A stretch of DNA of 64,000 bases from Mycolicibacterium parafortuitum (GCF_002086815.1 NZ_MVID01000004.1:124001-188000), one strand, 5' to 3'. Positions 25,546 to 34,496 are shown, numbered from the stretch's first letter. Numbers and translations: made by a program. Notes: generated by a model not told the origin, from the sequence alone.

Positions 25546-26508
25546 ATGCGCAAGATCAACACCGTCACAGTCGTCGGCGCCGGTTACATGGGCGGCGGCA
25601 TCGCCCAGGTGTTCGCCCTGAACGGATTCAAGGTCCAGATCGCCGACGTCAACGCCGATGCCACCCGCGAGGCGCTCAAGCGCCTGGACAAGGAGGCCCG
25701 GGAGTTCGAGGAGCAGGGGCTGTTCCCCGAGGGCAGCGCCGACACCATCATGGGCAACCTGACCGCGGGCGAAAGCCTCGACGAGGCCGTCGCCGACGTC
25801 GACTTCGTGATGGAGGCGGTGTTCGAGGATCCCGACGTGAAAAAGGAGGTGCTGGCACGGGTCTGCGCGAACGCCCGGCCCGACACGATCATCGGCACCA
25901 ATACGTCCACGATCCCGGTCAAGGTGCTCGTCGAAGCGGTGACCAATCCCGAGCGGTTCCTCACCGTGCACTTCTCCAACCCCGCGCCGTTCATTCCCGG
26001 CGTCGAGCTCGTCGCCGGTGAGGCGACCACGCAGGAAGTCATCGACTCGGTCAAGGATCTTCTGGTGCGTACCGGGCGCGAAGGCGCCCAGGTCGCCGAC
26101 ACCCCCGGGATGGCGCTCAACCGCTTGCAGTACGCCCTGCTCAAGGAGGCGACGCTGATCGTCGAGCAGGGTGTGGCCACCAAGGAGGACGTGGACACGA
26201 TCGTCCGCACCACCTTCGGATTCCGGCTCGGCTTCTTCGGCCCGTTCGCGATCGCCGACCAGGCCGGTCTCGACGTGTACGTCAAGGGTTTCCGCACGCT
26301 GGAGAACGAGTTCGGTGAGCGCATGGCGACTCCGCGGCTGCTCACCGAGAACGTCGACGCCGGCCGGCACGGCACCAAGAACGGCAAGGGGTGGACCGGC
26401 GATTTCGACGACGCGACCAAAGCCGAGCTGATCGCCTACCGCAACAAGGCGTACTCCCGCATGGGTGAGCTGCTGCGCGAACTCGGACCTGCGCCGAAGG
26501 GGTCCTGA
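25546..26508 (+). CDS. 3-hydroxyacyl-CoA-dehydrogenase-fold dehydrogenase, probably sugar-acid 3-dehydrogenase
   Basis: 320 residues; GAAGGA 8 nt before ATG. The N-terminal Rossmann motif GAGYMGGGIAQVFA with Asp34 (IADVN) indicates NAD. The catalytic His142 lies in VHFSNPAPF with partner Glu154, as in 3-hydroxyacyl-CoA and L-gulonate 3-dehydrogenases. The helical C-terminal domain is complete, and the protein is a single-domain form without a hydratase fusion. No other beta-oxidation gene is adjacent; neighbours are a TIM-barrel enzyme and a GntP permease. Oxidation of the C3 hydroxyl of a free sugar acid is therefore more likely than action on an acyl-CoA. Confidence 0.85.
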   Translation: MRKINTVTVVGAGYMGGGIAQVFALNGFKVQIADVNADATREALKRLDKEAREFEEQGLFPEGSADTIMGNLTAGESLDEAVADVDFVMEAVFEDPDVKKEVLARVCANARPDTIIGTNTSTIPVKVLVEAVTNPERFLTVHFSNPAPFIPGVELVAGEATTQEVIDSVKDLLVRTGREGAQVADTPGMALNRLQYALLKEATLIVEQGVATKEDVDTIVRTTFGFRLGFFGPFAIADQAGLDVYVKGFRTLENEFGERMATPRLLTENVDAGRHGTKNGKGWTGDFDDATKAELIAYRNKAYSRMGELLRELGPAPKGS

Positions 26509-26522
26509 CCGACCGTTCCACC

Positions 26523-26550
26523 CGGCCGTCGTCGGCGTTGACGGCCGTTT
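26523..26550 (+). terminator. hairpin with short T-run between dehydrogenase and permease genes
   Basis: CGGCCGTC (26523-26530) pairs with GACGGCCG (26540-26547) around a 9-nt loop and is followed by TTT. The U-tract is too short for a strong terminator, so it may be an attenuator or mRNA-processing/stability element that sets permease expression apart from the two enzymes. Confidence 0.4.
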
Positions 26551-26576
26551 CCCGTCACCACTCCTGAAGGGTCCCC

Positions 26577-27977
26577 ATGGACGAGATAGCCATCGCGGAG
26601 CGGCCTGCCGCCCTGCTCGTGATCATCGCGCTCGTCGCGATCGTGGTCCTGCTCTTCCTGATCATCAAGGTCAGGCTGCACGCGTTCTTCTCCCTGATCG
26701 TGGTGAGTGTGCTGACCGGTCTGGCGGCCGGCATCGGGATGGGCGACGTCATCAACGTCGTCATCGCGGGCTTCAGCAACACCGTCGGCACCGTGGCACT
26801 ACTGGTCGGGTTCGGCGCCGTCCTCGGACGAATAGTCGAGATGACCGGCGGCGCACAGGTTCTCGCCGACAAGATGCTGAGCAGGTTCGGCGAGAAGAGG
26901 GCGCCGCTGGCGCTCGCCGTGGCCTCGCTGTTCTACGCGTTCCCGATCTTCCTCGACGCCGGCTTCATCGTGATGCTGCCCATCATCTACACGGTGGCCA
27001 GGCGGCTCGGCGGGTCGTTCATGTTGTACGTGCTGCCGTCCATCGGCGCGTTCCTGATGATGCACGCGCTGACCCCGCCGCACCCCGGACCGACGGCGGC
27101 GGCGACGGTGATGGGCGCCGACGTCGGCATGGTGGTCATCGTCGCGCTACTCGTGGGCCTGCCGACCTGGTACCTCGCCGGCTACCGGCTCAGCCTGATC
27201 ATCGCCAAGCGCTACCCCAACATGCCGGTGCCGAACCTGCTGGGTGAACCGAAGGACTACCCCGAAGACGAGCGGCCCGGCTTCTGGACCGTGATCTTCG
27301 TCCTGCTGCTTCCGCTGGTGCTGATCTTCTTCAACACCATCTTCTCCACCCTCGAAGCCGACGGCGCCGTCACGAAAGACAATATCGCCTACCAGCTTTC
27401 GCGCCTGATCGGGACGACCTCGATTGCGCTGCTGATCAGCGTCCTGCTCGCGATGGTATTGCTCTACGTGCTGCCGCGCCGGCGCCGCGGGGAGCCGATC
27501 GGCGGATTGCTGGAGAACCTCGTCGACGACGCGTTGGCGCCGGTCTGCTCGATCATCCTGATCACCGGCGCCGGTGGCGCCTTCGGCAGGATCCTGACCG
27601 AGACCGGGATCGGCAAGACCCTTGCCGACGGCTTGGACGCCCTCGGATTGCCGGTCATCCTCGCGGGCTTCCTGATCGCGATCGCGTTCCGGGTCGCGCA
27701 GGGTTCGGCCACGGTTGCGGCCACGACCGCGGGTTCGATCATGGCGCCCGCCGTCATGGAGATGGACCTCGGCGCTGTTGCGCTCGCCGCGGTCGTCGTC
27801 GCCATCGCCGCGGGCTCGATCACCTTCTCCCATGTCAACGACTCCGGCTTCTGGCTGATCGGGCGCTTCTGCGGGTTCGACACCATCACCACGTTGAAGA
27901 CGTGGACCGTCATCGCGACGGCGATCGGCTTCATGTCGTTCGCGCTCGCGTCGGTGGTCTATCTGGTCGCCGTCTGA
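26577..27977 (+). CDS. GntP-family permease for a sugar acid
   Basis: 466 residues with about 12-13 hydrophobic segments. Family motifs include TGGAQVLADKMLSRFGEKRAPLAL, FPIFLDAGF, TPPHPGPTAAA, ITGAGGAFGRIL and a C-terminal SHVNDSGFWL. GntP transporters are proton symporters of gluconate and related hydroxy acids. Third gene of the rightward operon, so its substrate is presumably the acid processed by the upstream dehydrogenase. Clearly paralogous to the permease at 36992-38422, with the same segments in the same order. Confidence 0.92.
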   Translation: MDEIAIAERPAALLVIIALVAIVVLLFLIIKVRLHAFFSLIVVSVLTGLAAGIGMGDVINVVIAGFSNTVGTVALLVGFGAVLGRIVEMTGGAQVLADKMLSRFGEKRAPLALAVASLFYAFPIFLDAGFIVMLPIIYTVARRLGGSFMLYVLPSIGAFLMMHALTPPHPGPTAAATVMGADVGMVVIVALLVGLPTWYLAGYRLSLIIAKRYPNMPVPNLLGEPKDYPEDERPGFWTVIFVLLLPLVLIFFNTIFSTLEADGAVTKDNIAYQLSRLIGTTSIALLISVLLAMVLLYVLPRRRRGEPIGGLLENLVDDALAPVCSIILITGAGGAFGRILTETGIGKTLADGLDALGLPVILAGFLIAIAFRVAQGSATVAATTAGSIMAPAVMEMDLGAVALAAVVVAIAAGSITFSHVNDSGFWLIGRFCGFDTITTLKTWTVIATAIGFMSFALASVVYLVAV

Positions 27978-27987
27978 CCTGAGTCGC

Positions 27988-28587
27988 TCAGATGACGGGC
28001 GCCGGTTGCGGTAGCGGGTGCGCCCCGTCGGGCCGGAGGCCGTCGAAGATGATCGCCAGGTAGCGCTGCCACAGCAGCGGGCTTGGCGCCGCGAGGTTTT
28101 CGACGATGTGGATCGGTGCGCACATCATCAGGAAGATGTCGGCCTCGGTGACGTCGGCGCGGATGGCCCCGGCCTGCCGGGCCCGCTCGACCAGGGTTTC
28201 CAGGTTCGTGTGCAGCGCATCGCCGGCCTCGGCGACCCTCGGGTCTCCGGCGCTGGCCGATTGCAGAAACGTCAGATCGTGGCGTTGACGCTGATCGGCG
28301 GCGATGGTCAGGAACTCCAGCAGCGCCGCACCAGGGTCGGGGGCATCCGCCAACTGCCGGGCCGCATCGGCGAGGACGGCGATATGCCCGCAGACGATCG
28401 CGGCGATCAGATCCTCTTTGGTCGGAAAGTGCCGGAACAGCGTGCCTTTCGCGACCCCGGCGCGGCGGGCGATGTCGGCCACCGACGCCGACGGGCCACG
28501 TTCGGCGAACTCTGCCTCGGCGGCGGCCAGCAGCAACGCACGGTTGCGGGTCGCGTCGGCGCGAGTCGGCCGGTCGGTCGAAGTCAC
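27988..28587 (-). CDS. TetR-family regulator
   Basis: 199 residues from GTG at 28587 (MTSTDRPTRADATRNRALL); no better in-frame start is present. HTH: ASVADIARRAGVAKGTLFRHFPTKEDLI, followed by a C-terminal domain of the TetR_C group with VLADAARQLADAPDPGAALLEFL. It is divergent from an SDR, and two copies of a TGACCGATCGGTCA palindrome lie between the start codons, making autoregulation and control of the SDR very likely. The 3' end is 10 bp from the convergent GntP gene. Confidence 0.9.
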   Translation of the reverse strand: MTSTDRPTRADATRNRALLLAAAEAEFAERGPSASVADIARRAGVAKGTLFRHFPTKEDLIAAIVCGHIAVLADAARQLADAPDPGAALLEFLTIAADQRQRHDLTFLQSASAGDPRVAEAGDALHTNLETLVERARQAGAIRADVTEADIFLMMCAPIHIVENLAAPSPLLWQRYLAIIFDGLRPDGAHPLPQPAPVI

Positions 28588-28605
28588 CGGCCGAGGATAC
28601 CAAGT

Positions 28606-28619
28606 TGACCGATCGGTCA
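28606..28619. promoter_or_regulatory. TetR operator 1
   Basis: TGACCGATCGGTCA, a perfect 14-bp palindrome 19 bp upstream of the regulator's GTG start. Identical in sequence to the core of operator 2. Confidence 0.75.
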
Positions 28620-28642
28620 TGTTATGCGAGCCTGGTCCTGTC

Positions 28643-28664
28643 AACATGACCGATCGGTCATGTT
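28643..28664. promoter_or_regulatory. TetR operator 2
   Basis: A perfect 22-bp palindrome with half-site AACATGACCGA, containing the operator 1 core. It is 32 bp before the SDR start; centres of the two operators are 41 bp apart (about four helical turns), allowing bound dimers to lie on the same face of the DNA. Confidence 0.78.
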
Positions 28665-28696
28665 CAGCCGGCTGTCGAATACCGAAGAGGCACAAG

Positions 28697-29410
28697 ATGA
28701 ATTTGCACGGAGCCACCGCGCTGGTGACCGGATCGAACCGAGGGATCGGCCATCACTTCGTCGTCGAACTGCTCGCCCGCGGCGCCAAGGTGTACGCCAG
28801 TGCCCGCCGTCCCGAACTGGTGAACATTCCCGGCGCCGAGCCGATCGGCCTCGATATCACCGACCAGGCATCGGTCGACGCGGCCGCCGTATTGGCCGGG
28901 GACGTGGACCTGCTGATCAACAACGCCGCCGACACCGCAGGCGGCAACCTCGTCACCGGAGACATGGCAGGGATCCGGTCCACGATGGACTCGAACTACT
29001 ACGGAACGCTGGCGATGATCCGCGCGTTCGCACCGATCCTCGCGCGCAACGGCGGGGGCGCGATCCTCAACGTGCTGTCCGCGGCGGCGTGGACGACCGT
29101 CGACGGAAACACCGCCTACGCGGCCGCGAAGTCGGCCGAGTGGGGTCTGACCAACGGCGTGCGGCTCGAGCTCGCGGCTCAAGGCACCCAGGTCGCCGCG
29201 CTGGTGCCCGGCCTGGTCGGCACGCAGACGCTGTACGACTTCGCCGAGCGGCACGGCATCGAGTTCCCGGACGGCGCGGTGATGGATCCGGCCGAGCTGG
29301 TCGGGCTGGCGCTCGACGGTCTGGAGGCCGGCGAGATCGAGATCCTGGACCCGATGGGCGCTCAGGCCAAGGCGCGCCTCAGCGAGCCGCCACAGGCCTG
29401 GGCGCTGTAG
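28697..29410 (+). CDS. short-chain dehydrogenase/reductase
   Basis: 237 residues from ATG at 28697. GSNRGIGHHFV is the cofactor motif, NNAADT replaces NNAG, and YAAAK is the catalytic pair; the basic ASARRPE after the second strand suggests NADP(H). Controlled by the divergent TetR with two operators. A short class of mycobacterial TetR-regulated SDRs, often of unknown substrate. Convergent with the TetR gene at 29427-30056, 16 bp apart. Confidence 0.88.
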   Translation: MNLHGATALVTGSNRGIGHHFVVELLARGAKVYASARRPELVNIPGAEPIGLDITDQASVDAAAVLAGDVDLLINNAADTAGGNLVTGDMAGIRSTMDSNYYGTLAMIRAFAPILARNGGGAILNVLSAAAWTTVDGNTAYAAAKSAEWGLTNGVRLELAAQGTQVAALVPGLVGTQTLYDFAERHGIEFPDGAVMDPAELVGLALDGLEAGEIEILDPMGAQAKARLSEPPQAWAL

Positions 29411-29426
29411 ACCGGTCGCATCACCG

Positions 29427-30056
29427 TCATTGCGCGTCCCCTCCGAACAGTGCCGTGTTCCAGACGTGGATGACCGCCGCCAGAAGCGGGCCTGCGGCTT
29501 CGACACCGGCGCCGGAACGGATGTGGCGGTCCAGGACCCGCTCGTTCATCGAGATCAACGCGTGGGCGAGGGCCGCCGGATCGGGGATGTCGATGGTGGG
29601 CTGCTCGGCGATGAAGTCACTGACGAACTCCTCGTAGCGCTGCAGCCACTGGTCCCAGATCGCTTTGGCCTCCGCGTCGGAATCGCGGGCGTCGAGCATC
29701 GCCCGGAACAGCGTGCGGTGGGTGTGCCATGACTCGAAAGTCCTTGTCATGGCGTCGACCACGGAAACGCGGGGGTCGCCGCCGCCGGCCAGGAAGCCGC
29801 CGATGGTGAACACGTCGTCCTGAAAGATCCCGCTGAGCAGTTCGGTGACGACCTCGTGCTTGCCTGCGAAGTAGAAATAGAACGCCGGCCGTTTCAGCCC
29901 CGCCGACCGTGCCACCTCGGCGACGCTGATGTCGGCCAACGACTGGGTCTGCAGTTGCTCCTCGAACGCCTCGAGGAGCCGCTGCCTTCGCTCGTCACCA
30001 CGCGGTTGGGGCCGGGTCGCGTTGCGCCGGGAACCCTGCGTGGATTCAGGCGGCAC
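29427..30056 (-). CDS. TetR-family regulator coupled to monooxygenase
   Basis: 209 residues from GTG at 30056, whose start overlaps the 3' end of the flavin monooxygenase gene by 11 bp. HTH: ISVAEVARSAGLKRPAFYFYFAGKHEVVTELL, matching the EthR-like group of TetR proteins (FYFYF). EthR controls the Baeyer-Villiger monooxygenase EthA in M. tuberculosis; a regulator joined to an FMO gene here suggests similar logic, though gene order and location differ. The TGACAGCTGTCA palindrome upstream of the operon is the likely operator. Confidence 0.88.
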   Translation of the reverse strand: MPPESTQGSRRNATRPQPRGDERRQRLLEAFEEQLQTQSLADISVAEVARSAGLKRPAFYFYFAGKHEVVTELLSGIFQDDVFTIGGFLAGGGDPRVSVVDAMTRTFESWHTHRTLFRAMLDARDSDAEAKAIWDQWLQRYEEFVSDFIAEQPTIDIPDPAALAHALISMNERVLDRHIRSGAGVEAAGPLLAAVIHVWNTALFGGDAQ

Positions 30057-31419
30057 CGGCCGCCTCGCGCGTCGCCCGGCCCGCCAGTGGCACCGGTCCG
30101 TACTTCTCGACGCGGCGGCGACCGGCCGGCAGTTCGCGTTTGCGCATGTTGCGTTCGTAGTCCCAGTAGTCCACCTGCTGGGTGTGACGCGGCTTGTCGA
30201 CGAAATGCCCGATGTACTTTCGCTCGTCAGCGGCGATCGTGCGACGCATCTCGGCCTCCGACGGAGGCCGGTACGTGCCTGCGAGATACGCCGCGGCCAA
30301 CCGGGCCTGACATTCGACGAACGGGAACAGTGTGGGCAGCGCCTGGGCGAAACCGATGAAGAGCAGGTCGTCGATGCCCGGCTTGAGGATCCGCTTGTAC
30401 AACGGCAGCCGGTTGTCAGGGGCCTCGAGGAAGCTGCGGTCGAAGAACGGGAACGTGATGTTGTATCCCGTCGCGTAGATGATCACGTCGGCCTCCACCG
30501 ACGACCCGTCCACGAAGACCACCGAACGGCCGTCCAGGCGTTCGATATTCGGCTTCGCGGTCGCGTCACCGGACCCCAACCGCATGAGCAGTTCGGCGGA
30601 CTGCGTGGGATGCGCCTCCAGGAAACGGTGGTTGGGTTTCGGCAGCCCGTACCGCTGCGGATCGCCGAACATCAACCGGGCGAACGGCTGCATCGCCCGG
30701 CGCTGCCACGCCAGCGGGATCACCGGCAGGGAGTGCGCGATCTTGTCGGCCGTCATCCCGAAGACGTACTTGGGCACGACCCACGCCCCGGACCGGGTGG
30801 ACAGGTAAACGGTGTTGCGCCAAGACTTCTGGGACAGTTCGGAGACGAGGTCGGCGGCCGAGTTGCCGATGCCGACGACGACGATGCGCTTCCCGCGCAA
30901 ATCCAGTGGTTCGGTGGGGTCGATGTATTCGTGGGCGTGGATGCTCTCGCCGGTGAACTCCCCCGGGAAATCGGGCGTGCGCGGATCCCAGTGATGGCCG
31001 TTCGCGACGACCAGGACGTCGTAGCGGCGGGTCTGCCCATCCTGGGTGTCGAGTTCCCAGCCGCCCTGCGGCAGACGCCGCGCATGCTCGACACCGTTAC
31101 GGAACTGAATGCGCTCCAGCAGCCCGAAGGCCTCGGCGTACTCGTCGAGGTAGTCCTTGATCTGAGAGTGGTGCGGGTAGTCGGGCAGGTCGGACCGCAT
31201 CGGGAAGTCGCGGAACGACAGGCAGTCGCGCGAGGTGTCGATGTGCAGCGACCGGTAGGCGCTGGAGTGCCCGTTCGGATTGCGGAACGCCCAGTTTCCG
31301 CCGATCCGGTCCGACGACTCGAAGCAGTCGTAGTCGATGCCGGCGTCGGCAAGATTCTTGCCGGTGGTCAATCCGCTGATACCGGCGCCGATGATCGCAG
31401 CCGTGGGTGATGTGGACAT
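30046..31419 (-). CDS. flavin-containing monooxygenase (FMO type)
   Basis: 457 residues from ATG at 31419. FAD motif GAGISGLTTGKNL, FMO/BVMO fingerprint-like FTGESIHAHEY, and NADP motif GIGNSAADL are in the expected order; FATGY-type ATGYN occurs in the second half. Length fits classical FMOs of ~450 residues rather than 500-plus-residue BVMOs. It would use NADPH and O2 to oxygenate a soft nucleophile or ketone. First gene of an operon with the TetR regulator, divergent from a P450. Confidence 0.9.
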   Translation of the reverse strand: MSTSPTAAIIGAGISGLTTGKNLADAGIDYDCFESSDRIGGNWAFRNPNGHSSAYRSLHIDTSRDCLSFRDFPMRSDLPDYPHHSQIKDYLDEYAEAFGLLERIQFRNGVEHARRLPQGGWELDTQDGQTRRYDVLVVANGHHWDPRTPDFPGEFTGESIHAHEYIDPTEPLDLRGKRIVVVGIGNSAADLVSELSQKSWRNTVYLSTRSGAWVVPKYVFGMTADKIAHSLPVIPLAWQRRAMQPFARLMFGDPQRYGLPKPNHRFLEAHPTQSAELLMRLGSGDATAKPNIERLDGRSVVFVDGSSVEADVIIYATGYNITFPFFDRSFLEAPDNRLPLYKRILKPGIDDLLFIGFAQALPTLFPFVECQARLAAAYLAGTYRPPSEAEMRRTIAADERKYIGHFVDKPRHTQQVDYWDYERNMRKRELPAGRRRVEKYGPVPLAGRATREAAGAA

Positions 31420-31468
31420 GGTGTCTACCGTTCTGTGAGCTCCGCCACCGGGCACGCTACCAAGATTC

Positions 31469-31480
31469 TGACAGCTGTCA
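31469..31480. promoter_or_regulatory. palindrome between FMO and P450 genes
   Basis: TGACAGCTGTCA is a perfect 12-bp palindrome 50 bp before the FMO start and 100 bp before the P450 start. It is probably the operator of the TetR protein encoded with the FMO and may coordinate both oxygenases. Confidence 0.55.
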
Positions 31481-31579
31481 AAGAACTGGCCGGGGGTTCG
31501 GATCGGCGCACCGTAGGTGTGCGGTTACCAGGAAAACTCCGGCCTGGGCAGGACGCCTTCGCGTCGCCACGCTGGCAGC

Positions 31580-32794
31580 ATGGCCGTGACACTGGACGAT
31601 TCGTTCTTTCAGAACCCGCACGCGGTGTACGCCGACCTGAGCCGCCGCGGCGCGGTGCACCGCGCGCAGGCCTGGGGCGGCGTGGACGTCTGGATCGTCA
31701 CCCGCTATGCCGAAGCCCGAGAACTGCTCGCCGATCCCCGCCTGAAGAAGCACGGCCCGACCGCCAGCAGCCTGTTCCCGCCGGGAAACACCACCACCAT
31801 CGGGACGGTGCTGGGCGACAACATGCTGTTTCGCGATCCGCCCGATCACACGCGGTTACGCCGACTCATCACCGCGGCGTTCACGGCGCGATCGGTGCGC
31901 GGGTTACGCCCGGCCATCGTCGACATCGCCGACGACCTGCTCACCACGATGAGCCGCCAGGCACCGGGGCGCGTCGATCTGATGCAGTCGCTGGCGCTGC
32001 CGCTGCCGATCCGGGTGATCGGCGAATTACTGGGTGTTCCACCAGAACTGCGCACCCGGTTCTCGTCGCTGGTGATACCGATCCTCGGTTCCAACCTCTC
32101 GGACGAGGTGGATCACGCGCGGATCGAACTCACGCAACTTCTGCAGACGATCGTCGCCGCCAAGCGCACCGAGCCGGCTCAGGATGTGCTGGGCAATCTC
32201 GTCCACCTCCGCGACGACGGTGACCGATTGTCCGAGGAGGAGCTGCTGGGGACGGCGTTCCTGCTGATCGTCGCGGGCTACGAGACCACGGTGAACCTGA
32301 TCGCCAACGGCGTGCTGGCGCTGCTGCGCAATCCGGCGCAGATGGCGGCGTTGCGTGCGGACCGCTCGCTGCTGCCCGCCGCCATCGAGGAAGCCCTGCG
32401 CTTCGAGAGCCCACTCAACACCGCCACCGTCCGCTACACCGACGAACCGGTCTGCGTCGACGACGTCGAGATCCCGGCCGGCGAACTGGTATTGATCGCG
32501 CTGCTGGGCGCCAACCGCGACGAGCGGCAGTTCCATGACGCCGGCAGTTTCAACGTCTTTCGGGGCGACAACCGTCATCTCGCGTTCGGTCACGGCATTC
32601 ACCACTGCATCGGCGCACCACTGGCCCGGATGGAAGCCGAGATCGCGCTCGACGGACTGCTCTCGCGGTTCCAGCATCTGGAGCTCATCGAGGACGAACC
32701 GCTGCAGTACCGGTCGAGCACCCTGATCCGCGGTCTGCTGAGCCTGCCGATCTCCATCGGCGGCCGCCGACCCTGCCGGTCCGGGGCCGGCTAG
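31580..32794 (+). CDS. cytochrome P450
   Basis: 404 residues from ATG at 31580. I-helix AGYETT (232-237), K-helix ExxR (EALR, 271-274) and haem-binding FGHGIHHCIGAPLAR with Cys343 are intact; the length is usual for soluble bacterial class I P450s, which take electrons from ferredoxin. No ferredoxin gene is adjacent. A DPPDHTRLRRLITAAFT segment places it in the CYP105/107-like clade common in actinobacteria. Lies between an FMO and a GMC oxidoreductase; together they suggest stepwise oxidation of a hydrophobic compound. Confidence 0.94.
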   Translation: MAVTLDDSFFQNPHAVYADLSRRGAVHRAQAWGGVDVWIVTRYAEARELLADPRLKKHGPTASSLFPPGNTTTIGTVLGDNMLFRDPPDHTRLRRLITAAFTARSVRGLRPAIVDIADDLLTTMSRQAPGRVDLMQSLALPLPIRVIGELLGVPPELRTRFSSLVIPILGSNLSDEVDHARIELTQLLQTIVAAKRTEPAQDVLGNLVHLRDDGDRLSEEELLGTAFLLIVAGYETTVNLIANGVLALLRNPAQMAALRADRSLLPAAIEEALRFESPLNTATVRYTDEPVCVDDVEIPAGELVLIALLGANRDERQFHDAGSFNVFRGDNRHLAFGHGIHHCIGAPLARMEAEIALDGLLSRFQHLELIEDEPLQYRSSTLIRGLLSLPISIGGRRPCRSGAG

Positions 32795-32843
32795 CAACAC
32801 CGCTCCATCGACCGAATTCTCAGAACCCCAGAAAGAGAGTGTC

Positions 32844-34403
32844 ATGACCACCGAGACGACCCGCCAGGACGGGACGCTGCACCACGACTACATCATCGTC
32901 GGCGCGGGATCCGCGGGATGCGTACTTGCGGCCCGGTTGTCCGAGAACCCGGACACGACCGTGCTGCTGTTGGAATCCGGTCCCGAGGACACCCGCCCGG
33001 AGATCGGAGCACCCCCCGCGTGGCCGGCACTGTGGGGCACCGAGGTCGACTACGCCTACAACACGATTCCCCAACCGGGCACCTCCGGGCTGCGGCACGA
33101 CTGGCCGAGGGGGCACACCCTCGGCGGAAGCAGCAGCATCAACGCGATGGTCTTCCTGCGCGGGCACCCGAACGACTTCGACAGCTGGAATTGTTCCGGT
33201 TGGGACTACGAGTCGGTGCTGCCGTACTTCAAGCGCATGGAGACGGTCGAGGGCGGCGATCCCCGCTTCCGCGGCGCGGACGGCCCGATGCGACCCGCGC
33301 CCGCCAGTCCCGACGTCGCGAACCCGCTGTCCGAGGTCTTCCTCCGGGGGGCCGCCGCGGCGGGCTTCCCGCTCACCGCCGACTTCAACGGTGCCTGCGC
33401 CGAGGGGGCGGGCTGGCACGACCTGTCGATCTCCGAGGGCACCCGGCAGAGCACCGCACGGGCGTATCTGCACCCGGTACGTGCCGGCAGGCCCAACCTG
33501 ACGGTCCTGACCGGTGCGCGTGCCCGTCGCCTCCTGATCGACGGGATGCGCTGCACCGGAGTGGAATTCGATCATCAGGGCGGGGCCGTTTCGGCATACG
33601 CCGGCGCCGAGGTGATCGTCAGTGCGGGTGCGGTGGACTCGCCGCGGCTGCTGCTGTTGTCCGGGGTCGGCCCTGCCGCCGAACTCGAAGCCGCCGGCAT
33701 CGAGGTGCTCCACGACCTGCCCGGCGTCGGACGCAACCTGCACGACCACCCGGTGTGCGGGGTGGTCTACGAAGCAGCACAACCGCTTCCGGTCGGCCAG
33801 AACAACCACGCCGAGACGTCGATGGCGTGGCGCAGCGACCCGTCGCTCGCGGGCCCCGACATGCAGGTGATGTTCATCCACCTGCCGTTCAACCCGCCGC
33901 ACCTGGAGGCCCCGGCCAACGGCTTCACGTTCGGCGTCGCCGTGATGGTGCCGGAATCGCGCGGCTCGATCCGGCTCGCGGGACCGGATCCGCGGACAGC
34001 GCCGCTGATCGACCCGAACTACCTCGCAGCGGAGTCCGACCTGCGCCGGATGGTCGAGGGCATCGGGGTGGCCCGCGAGATCGCCGCCACTGAACCGTTC
34101 GCCCCGTGGCGTGCACGCGAGGTGCTGCCCGGCCCCGACGCCCGCGATGCGAAAGCGTTGCGGTCCTTCCTGTCCACCGCCGCGGCGACCTACTTCCACC
34201 CGGTCGGCACCTGCATGATGGGTTCGGGATCGGAGTCGGTGGTGGATCCCGAACTCCGGGTGCACGGTCTCGACGGGCTGCGGGTCGCGGACGCCTCGGT
34301 GATGCCCCGGGTCGTGTCGGTCAACACCAACGCCGCCACCATCATGATCGGCGAGAAGGCCGCCGACCTGATCCGCCACGGGGCGGGACCCTGGTTGTCG
34401 TGA
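32844..34403 (+). CDS. GMC-family FAD alcohol dehydrogenase (choline-dehydrogenase-like)
   Basis: 519 residues. FAD motif IIVGAGSAGCVLAARLSENP, GMC signature 1 (GHTLGGSSSINAMVFLRGHP) and the C-terminal catalytic pair His in FHPVGTCMMG with Asn in VNTNAATIMIG are complete. The family oxidises alcohols, passing electrons to quinones or O2. 49 bp after the P450 on the same strand, so it may oxidise the alcohol the P450 makes. The substrate need not be choline; no betaine-aldehyde dehydrogenase is near. Confidence 0.92.
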   Translation: MTTETTRQDGTLHHDYIIVGAGSAGCVLAARLSENPDTTVLLLESGPEDTRPEIGAPPAWPALWGTEVDYAYNTIPQPGTSGLRHDWPRGHTLGGSSSINAMVFLRGHPNDFDSWNCSGWDYESVLPYFKRMETVEGGDPRFRGADGPMRPAPASPDVANPLSEVFLRGAAAAGFPLTADFNGACAEGAGWHDLSISEGTRQSTARAYLHPVRAGRPNLTVLTGARARRLLIDGMRCTGVEFDHQGGAVSAYAGAEVIVSAGAVDSPRLLLLSGVGPAAELEAAGIEVLHDLPGVGRNLHDHPVCGVVYEAAQPLPVGQNNHAETSMAWRSDPSLAGPDMQVMFIHLPFNPPHLEAPANGFTFGVAVMVPESRGSIRLAGPDPRTAPLIDPNYLAAESDLRRMVEGIGVAREIAATEPFAPWRAREVLPGPDARDAKALRSFLSTAAATYFHPVGTCMMGSGSESVVDPELRVHGLDGLRVADASVMPRVVSVNTNAATIMIGEKAADLIRHGAGPWLS

Positions 34404-34496
34404 CCTGCGCGCGGGGTCTCCATGAGCGGCAACGAGAGAGTAGACGTTGCCCGATCGGAGAATGTATGTTTCCGCAGGACTGATTGGAGGGCCGGC

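Noticed and set aside
25546..26508. Fatty-acid beta-oxidation 3-hydroxyacyl-CoA dehydrogenase (fadB-type)
   Set aside because: No thiolase, hydratase or acyl-CoA gene nearby and it is embedded between sugar-related genes; the fold alone does not fix the substrate.
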